Below are positions 24,400-37,162 of a stretch of 64,000 nucleotides of DNA, in pieces (position 1 is the first letter of the stretch; each line of letters begins with the position of its first letter). Location: the NCBI GenBank assembly GCA_947179485.1, contig OX359246.1, positions 16,926,001 to 16,990,000 on the forward strand, read 5' to 3'. The position numbers and the translations under genes were made by a program. The stretch is from Allacma fusca. Its lineage: Eukaryota; Arthropoda; Collembola; Symphypleona; Sminthuridae. The notes under the pieces were generated by a model. It saw only the letters and a program-made list of their open reading frames with translations, made no database searches and was not told where the DNA came from.

Positions 24400-27141
24400 T
24401 TAAGCACAGGGACAGGGAGCAGGGATATCAGTATTTTGAAGCAGTACAATTTGAAATGTAAAAACAACACTTTTGAGTGTGAGTACAAATCTTTTCGTGA
24501 TCAAGAAGCATTTCATTCCTGTCAAACCCACGTTGGAGGATTGCATTGTAAGTTCCAATCTGTGCATCTGTATTCAAACCATTATTACATATTATGTATA
24601 CTGATAATAATTATTACTATCTTGTCTATAGTTTCGCCACGGTAGCAAAATGCTTCCTCGAGGGCAAATATTTTATCACTTAATGAGCATGTATTTACGA
24701 GTGAAATAAAATAAAATAAATGGACTCCCACTAAGGGAATATTGGGAGTCAGGACAGTTTCTGATTAGTGCCAAAACATCATTTGCAGACTCGTGCACCC
24801 CAGCTATAGCAAAAGATACGAGTCCCACCCGAACTAGAAGTTGTAGTGTTGCCCAAAAATAATACACATGCTCAATAGTAGAATTGTTAAAGGACGGAGT
24901 GAGCCAATATTTAAGCTGCATGCACATTGCATAAGTATTTGCTGCACATGACATGAATATTAGTGGGGATAGAAATTCTTCAACTTTTTCCAACTTCACG
25001 ACTGCCTGGTTATAATTATCCCGCAAATTACGCCATGTAACTGATGATCCTACGAATTCAAAATGTATTTAAAGAAACTACTAAATGCTGCTAGACAGTT
25101 AAAAAAATTGAATTAAGAAATTTTACTTTCAGATATGACTTTGAACTGTTTCCTCAGCTCGCGGCTTATAATATAAATCAAAACGTCCATGAAATTCCAG
25201 GAGTACACAAGGACCTTGTTCATGAAGATATAGTACAGTCCAAGAGGCTCAGTTGGGGGTGGACATTTATCAGAGCAAGTACACGAGGCCATGATCTGAG
25301 CATTCGTAGGAGTGGGACTGTTCCGGAATGTTCCAGGATTTCTTGGAATGGTCTGGTCCTTGAGCCTGGACCAGACCATTTGATCTGTTCTCAGTGTAGG
25401 ACCAGGACCATAAGGTCTTTTAGACATTAGGACCGGAACCATCTGGTCCGTACAAATTGTTGGAACATGAACATATGTTCTGTTCCTCTAAATAACTCGG
25501 ACCAGACCGGAACAGACCAGACCAGACCACTAGGACCAAATAGGTTCATCATACGATCACAACATGCAAGCATTTGACAAATTAGATAATGTTTTGAATA
25601 ATTTATTTGATTATTTGAAAAAAAGTAAAATTGCCAGCAAAATGATAATGAACGAACCTCTGAAAATTGTAGTAATAATTATTATATTAATAGAAACTAT
25701 TAATAATTAGTAAATCTAGTATTAATAATCAATAAATATATTACTAATAATTTATTTATTTATTATTGTTAATATTATGTATATTAATAATTACAATTTC
25801 GGATATTTTTTTATTTTTACAACAGGAAGTTTTACAAATGTCTTCCTTACTAACCAATACTAAATATTAACGTCTCGCGGACACAATGAATGATTCTGGA
25901 TAGAAGAATGTTCTCCAAGACACGTCGAGAAATCTCCTTTGTTTTTCACCCAGCTTGTATCGTATCGTCTCTCGATCGTATCATGCTGTACAATCTAGCA
26001 ATGCTATTCTATTCGCGGGAATTGGAAATACTTAAATGGTCATCTATCGATTCTGGTCCGACCATTTGAAATGCATGCTGGAACGTTCCAAATGGTCTGC
26101 GCCAAACAAAGGACCAAACATTCTGGTCTGTTCCTTGAGCTGGACCAGGTTTAATTGGTCTATCAAGGTTCTTGGACCAGATACATTTGGTCCTTTCGTA
26201 ACCTGGGAACAGACCGGAACAGACCATGGAACAGACCAGAACAGACCAAAATTTCTGGTCCGGACCAGAACAGTCCCATTCCTAAGCATTCGTACGTAGT
26301 GGCAATCAAGAAAGTTCTTGTGATCGATTATAAATAACCAAACAGAAACAACTTGGTCAATTTTTAAAACACATTTATGGTAGCAGTTATCTGTTACTGC
26401 AAAACAACTTACCAGTTTTATAACAGTGTGTGATGTGGAATAAGGCGTTTTCCAAAATGGTGGAAATCAGTACTGCAATATGTACCGCAAATACTAAACA
26501 CGTTTGAGGGTTTACACCGGGTGGTTCATCCCAATCTTCCATTATCCTCACCAATTTCAAGTAATGTTTGTCTATGTGTCTGTAGCTATAAATAATAAAT
26601 TACAATTTGAAATAAATTTTATTTTTTCAAAAAAAAACATCTAGTTACAGTTATTTTTTAATTAAACAAAATCTAATATCTCTTATTGTTAGCATCTAAC
26701 ATAAATAATCCGAGTGTGTAAAACGACAGCCCAGCCATTGAAAGTGCTAAATCATAAGGCGATTTAGTTTTTTGTGGAGCAGTTACAATCCCACAAATTT
26801 TCATTGAGATGGTCACTAGAAACAAGGGCACTAGGATGTAACTGAACCTAAAATACCACGAAAAAGGTATTTAATGTTTTATGAATACAATGTGTATATA
26901 TCTTTGAAACTATAATAATTATGCACCTTATAGTTACACTTGAACGTAAAATTATAAATAGATAAATAACATTAACCAATTAAACAATTACAAGTAATTT
27001 ATATTACCTGAATTTCCGAGATAAAGGAACAACTCCAATAAACTTTCCAAAAGTCAGAACCGGTACTAGTGCTAACTTGAGGGATTTTTTCCGGAACATT
27101 TGACCGGACTCGATGTCTTTATTTTTTCCAAAAATTATCAT
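24400..27141 (-). pseudogene. Sugar-like gustatory receptor pseudogene (locus E)
   Basis: Close paralogue of B with all six exons present: exon 1 27009-27141, exon 2 26701-26847, exon 3 26413-26585, exon 4 25127-25306 plus 26293-26327, exon 5 24730-25049, exon 6 24400-24567. Lesions: the usual start ATG is GTG, leaving only an internal Met; the exon 4 acceptor is AA instead of AG; exon 4 is split by a 978-bp hAT-type element; a 1-bp deletion near 25255 shifts the frame in the NVHPPTEP region; the exon 5 donor reads AGT|GG instead of AGT|GT. Exons 2, 3, 5 and 6 remain open, and exon 6 reads TFQIVLLQ with Gln for the usual Glu and two extra codons. Five independent defects make function very unlikely. 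Confidence 0.85.
25307..26284. mobile_element. hAT-type simple-word MITE (GGTCTGGACC family), copy 2
   Basis: Same family as 12801-13558: TIR TAGGAGTGGGACTGTTC and inverse, perfect 8-bp duplication AGCATTCG (25299-25306, 26285-26292). It lies in exon 4 of locus E. Relative to copy 1 the middle differs: a unique AT-rich core about 25550-26000, including TATTAATAAT-rich sequence, replaces the short core of copy 1. Confidence 0.88.
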
Positions 27142-27211
27142 TTTGTAACAGGTATGCACGTAGTCAGCAAATCATTACTGATAACTCAAAAAATGATGTG
27201 AGAATTGTCAG

Positions 27212-28104
27212 TAGGGAATTTCGATTGAAAATGCCCTCGCATATATGCCTGCCAAGCTGAATATGCCCAAAATGCCAGCTAACGTGCCATATTTTTGGGC
27301 ATATTGGCACATTGGGAAAATGCCCTGAATTTGGCATTTTCGGCAGGGCATATTCGGCATTTTGGGCATTTTCAGCCGGGAATACACTATTCTGCATTTC
27401 TGGTAGGTAAAACTCACAATCAGTAATACAATCGAGCCAAAAATGCCACTATTCACTATTAAAGTGAAATCCTATTAAAGGCGTACATTTGTTTTAAATG
27501 TATTATATTTCAAAAGATACTCGCTGTGTGTCATACAGACACTTTATATTGAATTATTGACGAATGCAATTTTGTTGCATTTTGTATAAAGTTAATCAGA
27601 AGACTCGAGTGGTAAATACGACATCAGCAAATCCTCCCCATCAGAACTTTGATTTGTATAACTTTCATCCTCTGTAGCAGTTGCTCCGCCTCCAGCGTAA
27701 ATAAAATTTATCAAATTTTCTGACCAGTGCTTCGAGGTTGTCACAGTTTATTGCATTCCAAAATGTGAGTTTTTTCCAGTAGTAACAATGGTTAGACGTT
27801 TTAAAAACTACAACTCCTACAATTGTCTGCTGACCAGATTTATTTACCTGTGTGCTAAAACGTTCCAGTAATCGTTTTTAATTATAACGATGTGAGCGGG
27901 GTAGTGTGCAGTAGTAGCAGCGACCAATAACGTCTGGAAAAAGTAATCGACCCGAAAATGTGAACTGAATATGCCCAAAATGCCGAATATGCCCAGGAAT
28001 GAAAATGCCCAAAATGCCCATGCCGAATATGCCCAAAATCTACGTATTTGCCCTAAGTTGAAAATGCCCAATATGCCATGGCATTTTCAAATCGATAATC
28101 CCTA
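27212..28104. mobile_element. hAT-type simple-word MITE (GGGCATATTTTGGC family)
   Basis: TIRs TAGGGAATTTCGATTGAAAA and TAGGGATTATCGATTTGAAA (reverse complement of right end), with the perfect 8-bp duplication ATTGTCAG (27204-27211, 28105-28112). Both ends are filled with AAAATGCCCAAAATGCC-like words in both orientations; the middle is unique. It sits about 70 bp upstream of the first codon region of pseudogene E. Confidence 0.88.
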
Positions 28105-28539
28105 ATTGTCAGGTGCACAAAGTCTTGAATAGCACGTTTCCAGTCATTTTTTTTTTCAAATTAAAGTAACTACTCGATGGAAATTAATTCGATATGATAC
28201 GTATATACTTTAAACTATTATATTTTGTGACTTCTAGATCAAATTATCAGCAGACTTGAGATGTCTTTCGAAGTCAAGTGTTTAAATTTGTTACTTTGAG
28301 ATGGACAACTTGTCAAATGGAATGAAGCCAACGAGTGTGTATATAACTTTGAATACAAATATTACTAATAATAATTTTATTATTAATATTGAATTCCGTA
28401 TAATCGTGAAAAGTACTTCCAAACCCATTTTACCGGTTTAATGTGATTTTTTGTTCATTCAAATTATGGAGTTGATGTTAATCTATGTTAATTAATCCAC
28501 GCCATACGTCAAATTATACTTATGTTGCAAACTGCTTTT

Positions 28540-29240
28540 TAACATGTATAAAATTATAAATGTCTAGTAACATGCGGCTGACATGCGTTTCCTGATTATT
28601 ATTTGGATAATGGATTCTTTTCGGTGACTATTATTTGGCTCAATAAATATTTGGAAACAGACGGCGGTTTAGACAACACCCCGCCTACATAAACTAATCA
28701 TGAGGTCAGACAACCTGACATCAAGACGAAACAACAATCCGTCTAACTTTAACGTTTAAAACAAACGAAATTATTACCTTTATTAAAGCTTTTTAGAACA
28801 ATTCGTAAACTTTGCCTTTCATTCCACATTTTTGACCTAAGGTGATATTAGGTTTGAACGAATTCCCAGGGAATTTGTGAAATATCCATGATTTGGAATA
28901 TTTTTGGGCAGCAGCAGCCCTTCCATGACAAAATTTCAGGCTCAGAAACTAAAACTTTCCTCATCTTTGCCTCTGATTATGAATTTCTCCAACGTTGCAC
29001 TCTGATCATGCTAGTCACGTCCTACCTAGCTCTTCTGACACTGACAAAATTTCCTAAAACCGAGCGTCAAAGGAAATTGCAGACAAAATTGTGCCAGCCA
29101 AAAACAAAGTAATGCTAAGAACCCTCATAGAGTCTTGGTTTTGTTGCATTTTCTTGGGAATTAAAAAAAATTGACCTAGGTTAATTAAATACATTTTTAA
29201 AAACCTGGCAAGGGCTTGGCTTCCAAATGGGAAAATAACC
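28540..29240. other. Duplicated 5' flank of locus E
   Basis: Second copy of the non-coding flank seen upstream of B (6440-7870). The reading frame at 28888-29112 is not shared with the B copy. It contains the uninterrupted version of the site that carries the transposon 6810-7614 in the B copy. Confidence 0.6.
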
Positions 29241-29578
29241 ATGCAGTTGTAACGTAACCATGAGTGTAACCATTAAATTTACCTCCCTTATAATTCTCGC
29301 CAAAAATCAAGATAATAACAGAAAAAAAAGAAAAAACCAGGTTCTTTCTTAAAATGTTTTTAAAATAGAAGAAATAATGTAATTTGGTAAATTAAGCATA
29401 ATAATGATTTATCATTTTTAATTTCCCCTTTTATCGCTAGCATCTGATATATAAACAATGTTTGTTTGTGTCAAAACTAATGGGACATAACTAATGGGAA
29501 ATAACTAATGGGTCAGAACTAATGGGAAATTATCCGAATTAATACGTTCAGACCCTTTCTAAAGTGAGCATTTACAAA

Positions 29579-30992
29579 ATGGGCTTTTTTTGGAAAACAA
29601 CTTTATTCATTTGTTATCTGGGAGGATATTTCCCCGTGCTTAATCCGTTAGAGCCGGATTTCAAATTCGTTCTGAAAAAGAAGTCCCTTATTTATCTATT
29701 CACACTTGTTGCTTTAATATTCACTCAAATTTTGTATTTCATTAATTTTCTAATTTACCAAAAGTCCATGCAGGACTCGACAAGTGCCAAGTTCGCTACT
29801 CATATTTCACTTTATTTAATTGAATATGCTTTCGTTATCACTACTAGGGTTTTATGCATATATTACTGCAGTAATTTGATTGAGTTGCTCCAAGAACTCC
29901 AAGCTGTTCATAGGTTTAATTTACAGAATGGTGCAATCAAGAAAAAACTGGTTTTGCAGACAATGAACTATTTATGGATTTCCATGTGCTTCATCTGTTA
30001 TTTTATCTACGTTTGTTTCGACATTCGTTTGGTATATTTATTATTACAAGAGCAGGATACCATAGGTACAGCGAAATCAACAAATCTTTGGGCGAAACTG
30101 TACTTTGGCATAATCTACCTTTATATAATGCTTGCGTTCCCGATTTCATGGTTAGCATCAGCTGGCCTGATTGTCGGATTGGGTTTGGATCTAATCCGCG
30201 CACATCAAAATTTAATCAGTATTTTGGAAAGTGCGAATTGTGTAAAAAATGAAAATTTTGAAATCTCTTTGGGAAGGAATTTTATTAGATTGAAAAACTG
30301 CTGCAAATTGTTCTCTAAAATATTTAGCATATCAGGGAACTGTCTCATGGTTTTCCTCGGCTTCTCTTTCGGCTTTTGTATCTACTCTTTGATCTGGCCT
30401 AAGAACGATGAGTATAATTTGTATTACGTAATAAGTTGCGTTTGTTGCCTCTTCGCAATCATTTCAATTGGAGACTCTATGACCAAGCAGGTCAAATGTT
30501 TTTAATATTGTAACAATCAACGCACTTTATTAACAAAGTATGGGGGTGGGGATTTTAAAAGATAAATTTTATGAATTTTATAGGTCAAGGTTGCAGCCCT
30601 CCATTTTCAAAAACTTGCTTTACAAAAAAAACTTGAGATGACGTCTACCAGTCCGAATGTAACTAAATGCTAATTAATTTAAATTTATATCTCTAAAAAT
30701 ATGAACGTATTGTTAGCTCTTAGTTGATTTTTACAGTTCCTGCTAATTGAGAAGTCAATTGCGAAATGGAATTGGAAGTTTCCACTTGGTAGCCTTTTTG
30801 AGATAAATAATCAACTCTTAACCAAGGTACGCTAATAAAATTTCAATCTCAATTTTGTATTCCTAAGCAATGGTTTCTATTTAATTTACTATAAAATTAT
30901 ATTTTGGGGTTTTGCAGTTCTCAATGACACTCCTGGCATGTACGATTTTCATTATCCAGTTAGAGTTAGTGGAGAGGGGTAAAAATAAATAG
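29579..30992 (+). CDS. P-type gustatory receptor (P4), intact
   Basis: Predicted 383-aa seven-transmembrane chemoreceptor. Exons 29579-30490, 30584-30658, 30737-30826, 30918-30992; all three introns are phase 0 and clustered near the C-terminus, the ancestral insect GR layout. The start is the ATG of MGFFWKTTLFICYLGGYFPV; the upstream in-frame triplet at 29564 is GTG. Hydrophobic segments lie near residues 5-22, 40-62, 77-98, 133-160, 172-208, 258-300 and, in exon 4, about 360-375. Exon 4 reads ACTIFIIQLE, aligning with the GR TYhhhhhQF motif. Nearly identical to P6 at 42377, so a recent duplicate. First exon-1 donor GTCAAA is weak but shared in position by all paralogues. Subfamily and ligand unknown. 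Confidence 0.8.
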
Positions 30993-31928
30993 AAATGATT
31001 TTTCCTTTCAGAAAATCTACTTTCAGCGGAAAATTTGTTCACTAGTGTGTAAGGCTTCAAGATCAGATATTTTTCTCAAAAAAATGCTTTTATAATATTA
31101 CCATAGTAAATGAAGTACATTGAATATTAATATATGTAATTAATTAATTGTATATTTGTGGGTACCTCATAAAGGCAATTGATTTTTAAGAGTGACGATG
31201 ATTCTGTCATTAGACCAATTCAATTTCAAACTTCCACGATGGCATGGTTTTGTCAACAAAGATGGTTAACATTTGAGTAGTTGACTCGCATCCGGATGCA
31301 TGCAGTTTATTATATTCCGAGGTCCGGAAGTGAGATTCTTGAGTCTAAACTATAGACCCGGTTAGGTTTTTCCCTGTTGTAAATAATTACCAATGCCTGA
31401 TTTAAAAGGTGTTCGGCTTATAAATAAATATTCAGACCGGGCTGATATGTGGCTATTGGGTCCTGAGATGTTTTCCTTAGCAGGTTCGGACGGCATACCT
31501 AATTTGGTGCTCTTAAACATTGTAAAAACTGGAAAAATTTATTTTCCAGCTCGTTGCATGCCTGAAAAATCATTACGAAATAATTTAATGTCCAAAATCT
31601 CACCTGAGTGGTTTCATTATTCCAATGTTTTCAAAAGACTGGTCATGATTCAAAGAGTGTAAAAGGGTGATTCCAAGGAGTGTGAAACCATCAAATGAAG
31701 TTTGCAAATGAAGCTCCATTCAGTTATAAGAATCCACCAGGTTATTTACGTCGAATTTGGCCCATAGTGTTTTACTAATTTATAACATCTCATCATTTTC
31801 AACGAGTTCAACTCTTGCAGATATTACTGATTAAGGTATGGTAATGCTTATGGACACCAAGGTCATGATAATGTGAAAATATTAAAACAAAATCTTGGTT
31901 CCTTCTTGAAACATCATTAAAAACCTAC
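30993..31928. other. Duplicated intergenic spacer after P4
   Basis: About 31100-31660 matches the spacer after P6 (about 44390-44960), including 'TTCTGTCATTAGACCAATTCAATTT' and 'GGTTCGGACGGC' blocks. The 89-codon ORF here (31393-31662) is broken in the P6 copy, so it is not considered a gene. Confidence 0.55.
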
Positions 31929-32219
31929 CAGAGGTGTGGAAAACTTATTACTAGAATACAAAATACGAATACATTTCCAGAGACTGTAAAATGTATATAC
32001 CTATAAGCATATATATATATATATTGCAAATACCAGAAGTAACTTACAATTAGTTTCGCCACAGAACGCAAAAAGAACGTCAGCGAGGAACATTGAGGGT
32101 AATATGGCTGACATTCCCGTCGCAGATACAGCGAAAATGACAGTTGGTAATAGGAGCCAATGAGGAGGCAGGACAACCGTCCAATGGCGAAGGTGCATCT
32201 GTAAATAGATTGTGCTATG

Positions 32220-33431
32220 CAGAGCTGCGTTCAAGTCAAGTTATTTTAGACAACTTGACTTGAACTTGAAAAAATTGTCTAAACGAGGTATCCGCACTTG
32301 TACTTGATGAATCAAGTTTCTCAAGCAACTTGAGTATTCAAGTACTCGATTTTCAAGTTCATTTTATTGAACTTGAACTTGATCATAACTTGACGTTCAA
32401 GTTGGGCACATAACTTGACTTGAACGTGAACTTGAACTTGTACTTGAACTTGATTATTCAAGTATTTTTGTCGTAAATGAATAAACAATACTAGAAATTT
32501 CGTCCACAACTATTATAGCTAATAATGGCTAGGTCGTAATTAGGATCAACTAACCGGCATGAGGATGATATTCTGTACTTTAAAATTACTAAAAAATTAC
32601 TTGATCAAATAACTAAACATTGTAGTCCAATCTAATTTACTAATTTGCACTATTAAGAGTTTAGAAATCATATTATTGGCCTGTTGACATTAGTGTTGCA
32701 CTCATCTGGTGAGTGTAACCAGCAGTTATATTCATAACTATTGACTATTTGTCGTTGTTAATTTTTCTTAACCAAGGTTGATTTATACGATTGTTGGTTG
32801 TTCGTCTGCGTCATCATGTTTAATAACAGCAAAAATTATTCTTGCATGACATAATAAATTATTCTTTAGCCTCAGAACAGGTGAAGTGAACAATCACTTC
32901 ATTTTTATAATGGAACAAGAACCCCGAGTATCAAGAACATCTTTATAAAACAATAAGTCCGAAATTTTAATTTTTAAAAATTCAAAGTATGGAAACACAA
33001 CACAATAATTTTATCATTCTCGACCACTGGGCATCGTTGAGGCGACTTTAGTGTCTATAGAATGAAAACAAATACAAAGATGTCATTACTATGATGATTG
33101 ACACCCACTATTATTTTTAGTGGGACGTAATGATGCCACTAATTAGGCATTGCTTACATTGCTTTTCAGTGACAAAAACTCAAGTTATACTCAAGTTTTA
33201 TTCAAGTACTTCCATTCAGTGTACTTGAACTTGACTGGATTTTACAATCAAGTATTAAATTATTAACTTGAACTTGATTGAACTTGAACTTGAAAATTCA
33301 AGTTAAAATTATAATTTCACTTGAACTTGATGTTTAAGTTTCAAGTTACAAAATTTTTTGTACTTGACTTGACTTGAACTTGATACGCACTTGAACTATT
33401 CAAGTTATACTTGAACTTGAACGCAGCTCTG
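32220..33431. mobile_element. hAT-type simple-word MITE (CAAGTTGAACTTG family)
   Basis: TIR CAGAGCTGCGTTCAAGT at both ends, flanked by GTGCTATG (32212-32219) and GTGCTATA (33432-33439). Both ends consist of ACTTGAACTTGA and TCAAGTTCAAGT words; the centre (about 32480-33180) is unique and AT-rich. It inserted in the spacer between P4 and P5 and partly explains why that spacer is longer than the P6-P7 spacer. Confidence 0.85.
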
Positions 33432-33439
33432 GTGCTATA

Positions 33440-35172
33440 CCTCCGGTAATGGAAATACCAGGAACGCTGGTGGAGCTGAAGGAACGTTCTGAGAATACAT
33501 TACAACTTCGCTGAGGGTCAGGTGTTCAATCCCTTAGGGTATCAAGCTACCCTAGGAATACAGTTCTAATAATAAGTGTGACTGTGCAATGACAATAATA
33601 ATTATTGTTAAGGTCTGAACGTTTTGTGATACAACGTGGACAGTTACTCTGGTCCAATTTGGAATGAATTTAACGAAGTAGATTATTCTTTGTCCTATAA
33701 CCGGAGAGTCGAGGTGGACTCATAAATCTCTCCGACCTTTTCTAATTATTTTTCCTGGAAGTTATTTATTTTACTTAACTCTTATTATAATTTGAAAGTG
33801 AATTTACTAGAATTTTTGTAAAGTATTTGTTTTGTTCACTTAAAGATAAATATTTGTTTTCCTGCTTATGAAATGTTTGTCTAAAATGGTTTGTAGTGTA
33901 AACGTAAGTTCATTTTTTGTAAAGTCCTAAATGAAGTTAGATAATTAAACTAAACATTTATTTTCTCAAAACACCTAGTGGATTCTACACCAATTCGTTA
34001 TCCACACAGAGTACGAGAAAATTAATGCAATTTTTCCTACAGTTCTGCAATTTTGTTCTTTGTCACTCACTCTACGCTAGTTATTGCAGGTCGAGTGTTG
34101 ATGTCTTCGACTCTGTCGACAAAAATTAGGTGCGGTAGAAAATAAATTATAAATATCCGGAGTAATTTTGGTAAGATACAAAATGAAATACTTTGCTTCC
34201 AGCAAAAGTCAAAATGCGAGATGAAAATACAATATTTTAAATACAAAATATTCAAATTAGTCCCAAAGTACATAAATTTGTATATTTTTGGTTGTATATG
34301 TACGTATCTCAAGTTTATTCATGCAAACTATCTCGGATAACTTGGGAATTGATGACCAAAAATTATTTACCAACCATCAGGTAACAGACAAATCATTAGA
34401 GTTTAGATTACCAATGGCACTACGTACTGAATGTGTTTCCTTAAAACGAATAACCTTATAGATTCTGGGTAAATTATTTGCGCATTTTGTATTCGAGGCA
34501 CTAATTTAACCAATTTTATAGGCCTCACATATACATACATACGTGCTACATTGAAGTGTATGTATTTATCCAATAAGTAAGTACTTGAAACCAGCCGCAA
34601 AAGCCAAAACATTGGTTTAAAAATGCTTCGAATTAGTGCTTTTATGTACCTTTAAATAAATAAATAATACCTTAAAATGTTTTTGACATACAGGCGACTT
34701 TAACGGTTACCAGAGCTATGCATTTGAAATACGGTATGGGCAAACGTTACAAGATAAATAAATACAAAAAATCATCATGTTCGTTATCCTGAAAATACGA
34801 AATGCAAAACACAATAGAAATGTTAGTGCTGACAAAATACGGAATGTATTTCAAATACAATATTTCAAAATATTCCACATCCTGGAAAAACCCGCAAAAA
34901 TAAGACGGAGTTACGTTACAGAGTAAAGTGAATGCACTTTCTGTACTTGTTAAATGGGTGTGTCTTTTTACTATTTTTAATTTCCTCTGCTCACATTTAC
35001 GTTGTTTACATTTGACACAAAATCCAGTTTTATTGTTTCAACACTAATGATACACAACAAACGGGAAAACATTAGGATCGATGTCTGCACCATTTGTCAA
35101 AAAAAAGGTCAAAAAGCAATACTTTGTTGAAAACGAGCAGATCCATCCTCAACGGATCGGTTGTTTGTTATC
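33440..35172. other. Spacer upstream of P5
   Basis: No gene. Around 33525-33555 is a palindromic GGGTATCAAGCTACCC, matching the motif repeated at 48930-49345. About 34140-34320 matches 16790-16960 and 44950-45110 (GATACAAAATACAATACTTTGCTTCC-like block, interrupted). About 34920-35170 matches the P7 upstream flank (45110-45360), including the 'TCAACACTAATGATACA' block, which may include promoter sequence. Confidence 0.5.
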
Positions 35173-36577
35173 ATGAACAATTTCTTGAGAATAATTTTGT
35201 TCATTTATTGTATAGGGGGATATTTCCCAGTCCTTAATCCTTTTGACCCAGATTTCAAATTTATACTGAAAAAGAAGTCCCTAATTTATGTTTTGACACT
35301 TGCTTCTGTTGTAATTACCCAAATTTTGTACTGCATTTATATGCTAACCTTCCCAGCAGTTCTCCAGAACCCAACAACTGCCAGGTTGACTGCTAATATT
35401 TTAGGTTATTTGATGGAAATGGTTTTCGTGCTAACTATGCGAATATCGTGCATATATTATTGTCCTAAACTGATTAAATTACTGCAAGAACTCCAAACTC
35501 TTCATGAGTTTAGAAAGAATAGTGGCACAATTACAAAACCACTAGTTTCGCAAGCAATGGACTATTTCTGGATTTGCCTTTGTTTCACCTTTTATTTTAT
35601 CTACCTTTATCTTGTCATTGGGCTTGTGGGTTCATTTTTCCAAGAACAGAGTATAGTAGGTACGGCGGAGCCAAATAATCTTTGGGTGTCGCTATATTTT
35701 GCATTTTCTTTCATCTATATTTTTATTACGTCCTCAATATCCTGGTTAGGATCGGCAGGCTTGATCATTGTACTGGGTCTGGATCTAATCCTCACACAAC
35801 AAAATTTAATCAGTATTTTGGAACGAATGATTTCCGAAAATAATGACGGTTTAGCAGTCTATTTGTGTACAAACTTTATTAGGTTAAAGAAGTGCTATAA
35901 ACTGTTCTCCAACATATATGGCATATCCGGGAATTGCCTCATAATTTTCCTCGGCGTTTCTGTCGGATTTTGTGTCTACTCTTTGATCTGGCCAATGGAT
36001 GACGACTATAATTTTTATTTCATGCTTAGTTCAGTTTCCTGTCTGCTCGCTGTGATTTCCATTGGGGATGCTATGGCCAATCAGGTTAAATGATTTTGAT
36101 ATTTTTGACCATCAGTCGATTACCAGGAATCCTTGGACTTAATTGTATAATGAGTTGTATGAGATGTATTTTATAGATTAAGTCCTCATCTCAAGACCTT
36201 AAAAAATTAGTTCTACGAAATCAACTTAATACAACTACAGACTGTCCTCGGGTAACTGTATCTATAATAATTGAAGTTTCTATTTTAAACTAACCAAAGC
36301 AGCCGATTTATGTCCTGTTTTTACAGCTCCAACTTATTCTGAAGTCAGTCGTTAAATGGAATTGGAGGTTTACAGAAGGTTGCCTTTTTGAGATAAATAA
36401 TCATCTCTATACCAAGGTAGGTTGCAATAAAATTCAATTTAAATTTTTTACCGTGGCAATTATGGTTCCATTATTTATTACCCAAATTATTATTGACAGT
36501 TCTCATTGGCGCTTGTAGCGTGTATGACTTTCATTGTCCAGCTGGAGTTGTCGGAAAGAGATCAAGTGCAGGGCTAG
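35173..36577 (+). CDS. P-type gustatory receptor (P5), intact
   Basis: Predicted 384-aa seven-transmembrane chemoreceptor. Exons 35173-36084, 36177-36251, 36327-36416, 36500-36577, introns all phase 0 with GT-AG ends. The start is ATG 35173 (MNNFLRIILFIYCIGGYFPV); the in-frame triplet at 35161 is TTG. Exon 1 has the family blocks GGYFPVLNPFDPDFKFIL, ISCIYYCPKLIKLLQEL, ISWLGSAGLIIVLGLDLI, FIRLKKCYKLFSNIYGISG and LGVSVGFCVYSLIWP; exon 3 reads LFEINNHLYTK and exon 4 ACMTFIVQLELSERD. It pairs with P7 (45361) as the second member of a duplicated two-gene block; P4 and P6 are the first members. Ligand unknown. Confidence 0.82.
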
Positions 36578-37162
36578 GAAGGTTCCACTAGGCCATTCAT
36601 CAATGTTTACAATTAAACTTGAAACGAAATTTGTACGTGAAAAAATATACTGTTAGAAAGATATAGGCTGTTTCAGCTCAGTTGATATTAGCAATGGAAT
36701 TATATAAAAAATAAGATGTTCGGAAATGTGTATCAATGTAGTAAGAAAAATTTGTTAAAACTAATAGGGTTAAAACTGTCACCATAAATATTATATCGCC
36801 ATAGGGCAAGCGTTTTCATTATTGTTCTTTTTTTTATTATAATCATATCAAGTATCGCAGCCTTAGAATCGGTGTCCTGTTTCAAGTAGACTGATGTCTT
36901 CAACATGTCTTTTGCAATTTGTTTGAATAAAGGTCTTACTAATGCTGCGAGTATTCACATTCAGTGTTCGTGCTATCTTTTAGTTAATTTAATTTAAAGG
37001 TATGGTTAACTGTATTTAGTAAACAATGCACGTATGGTCCGATACGTTTGTGCAGTATTGTGCCTGTCTATATTCCAGTTCTAATGACAGATCATATCCC
37101 GCATATTCATGGTATGGGAAATCCATTACATTTGCTTATTAGACCATCGATGCGGGTCAAAC
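36578..37162. other. Duplicated 3' flank of P5
   Basis: No gene. Matches the flanks after P7 (about 46780-47260) and P9 (about 50120-50750): shared blocks include 'GTATTTAGTAAACAAT', 'TATTGTGCC.GTCTA' and 'CTAATGACAGATCATAT'. Confidence 0.55.

Noticed and set aside
31393-31662. 89-codon ORF after P4
   Set aside because: The duplicated copy after P6 has stops and frameshifts in this frame, so coding is not conserved.
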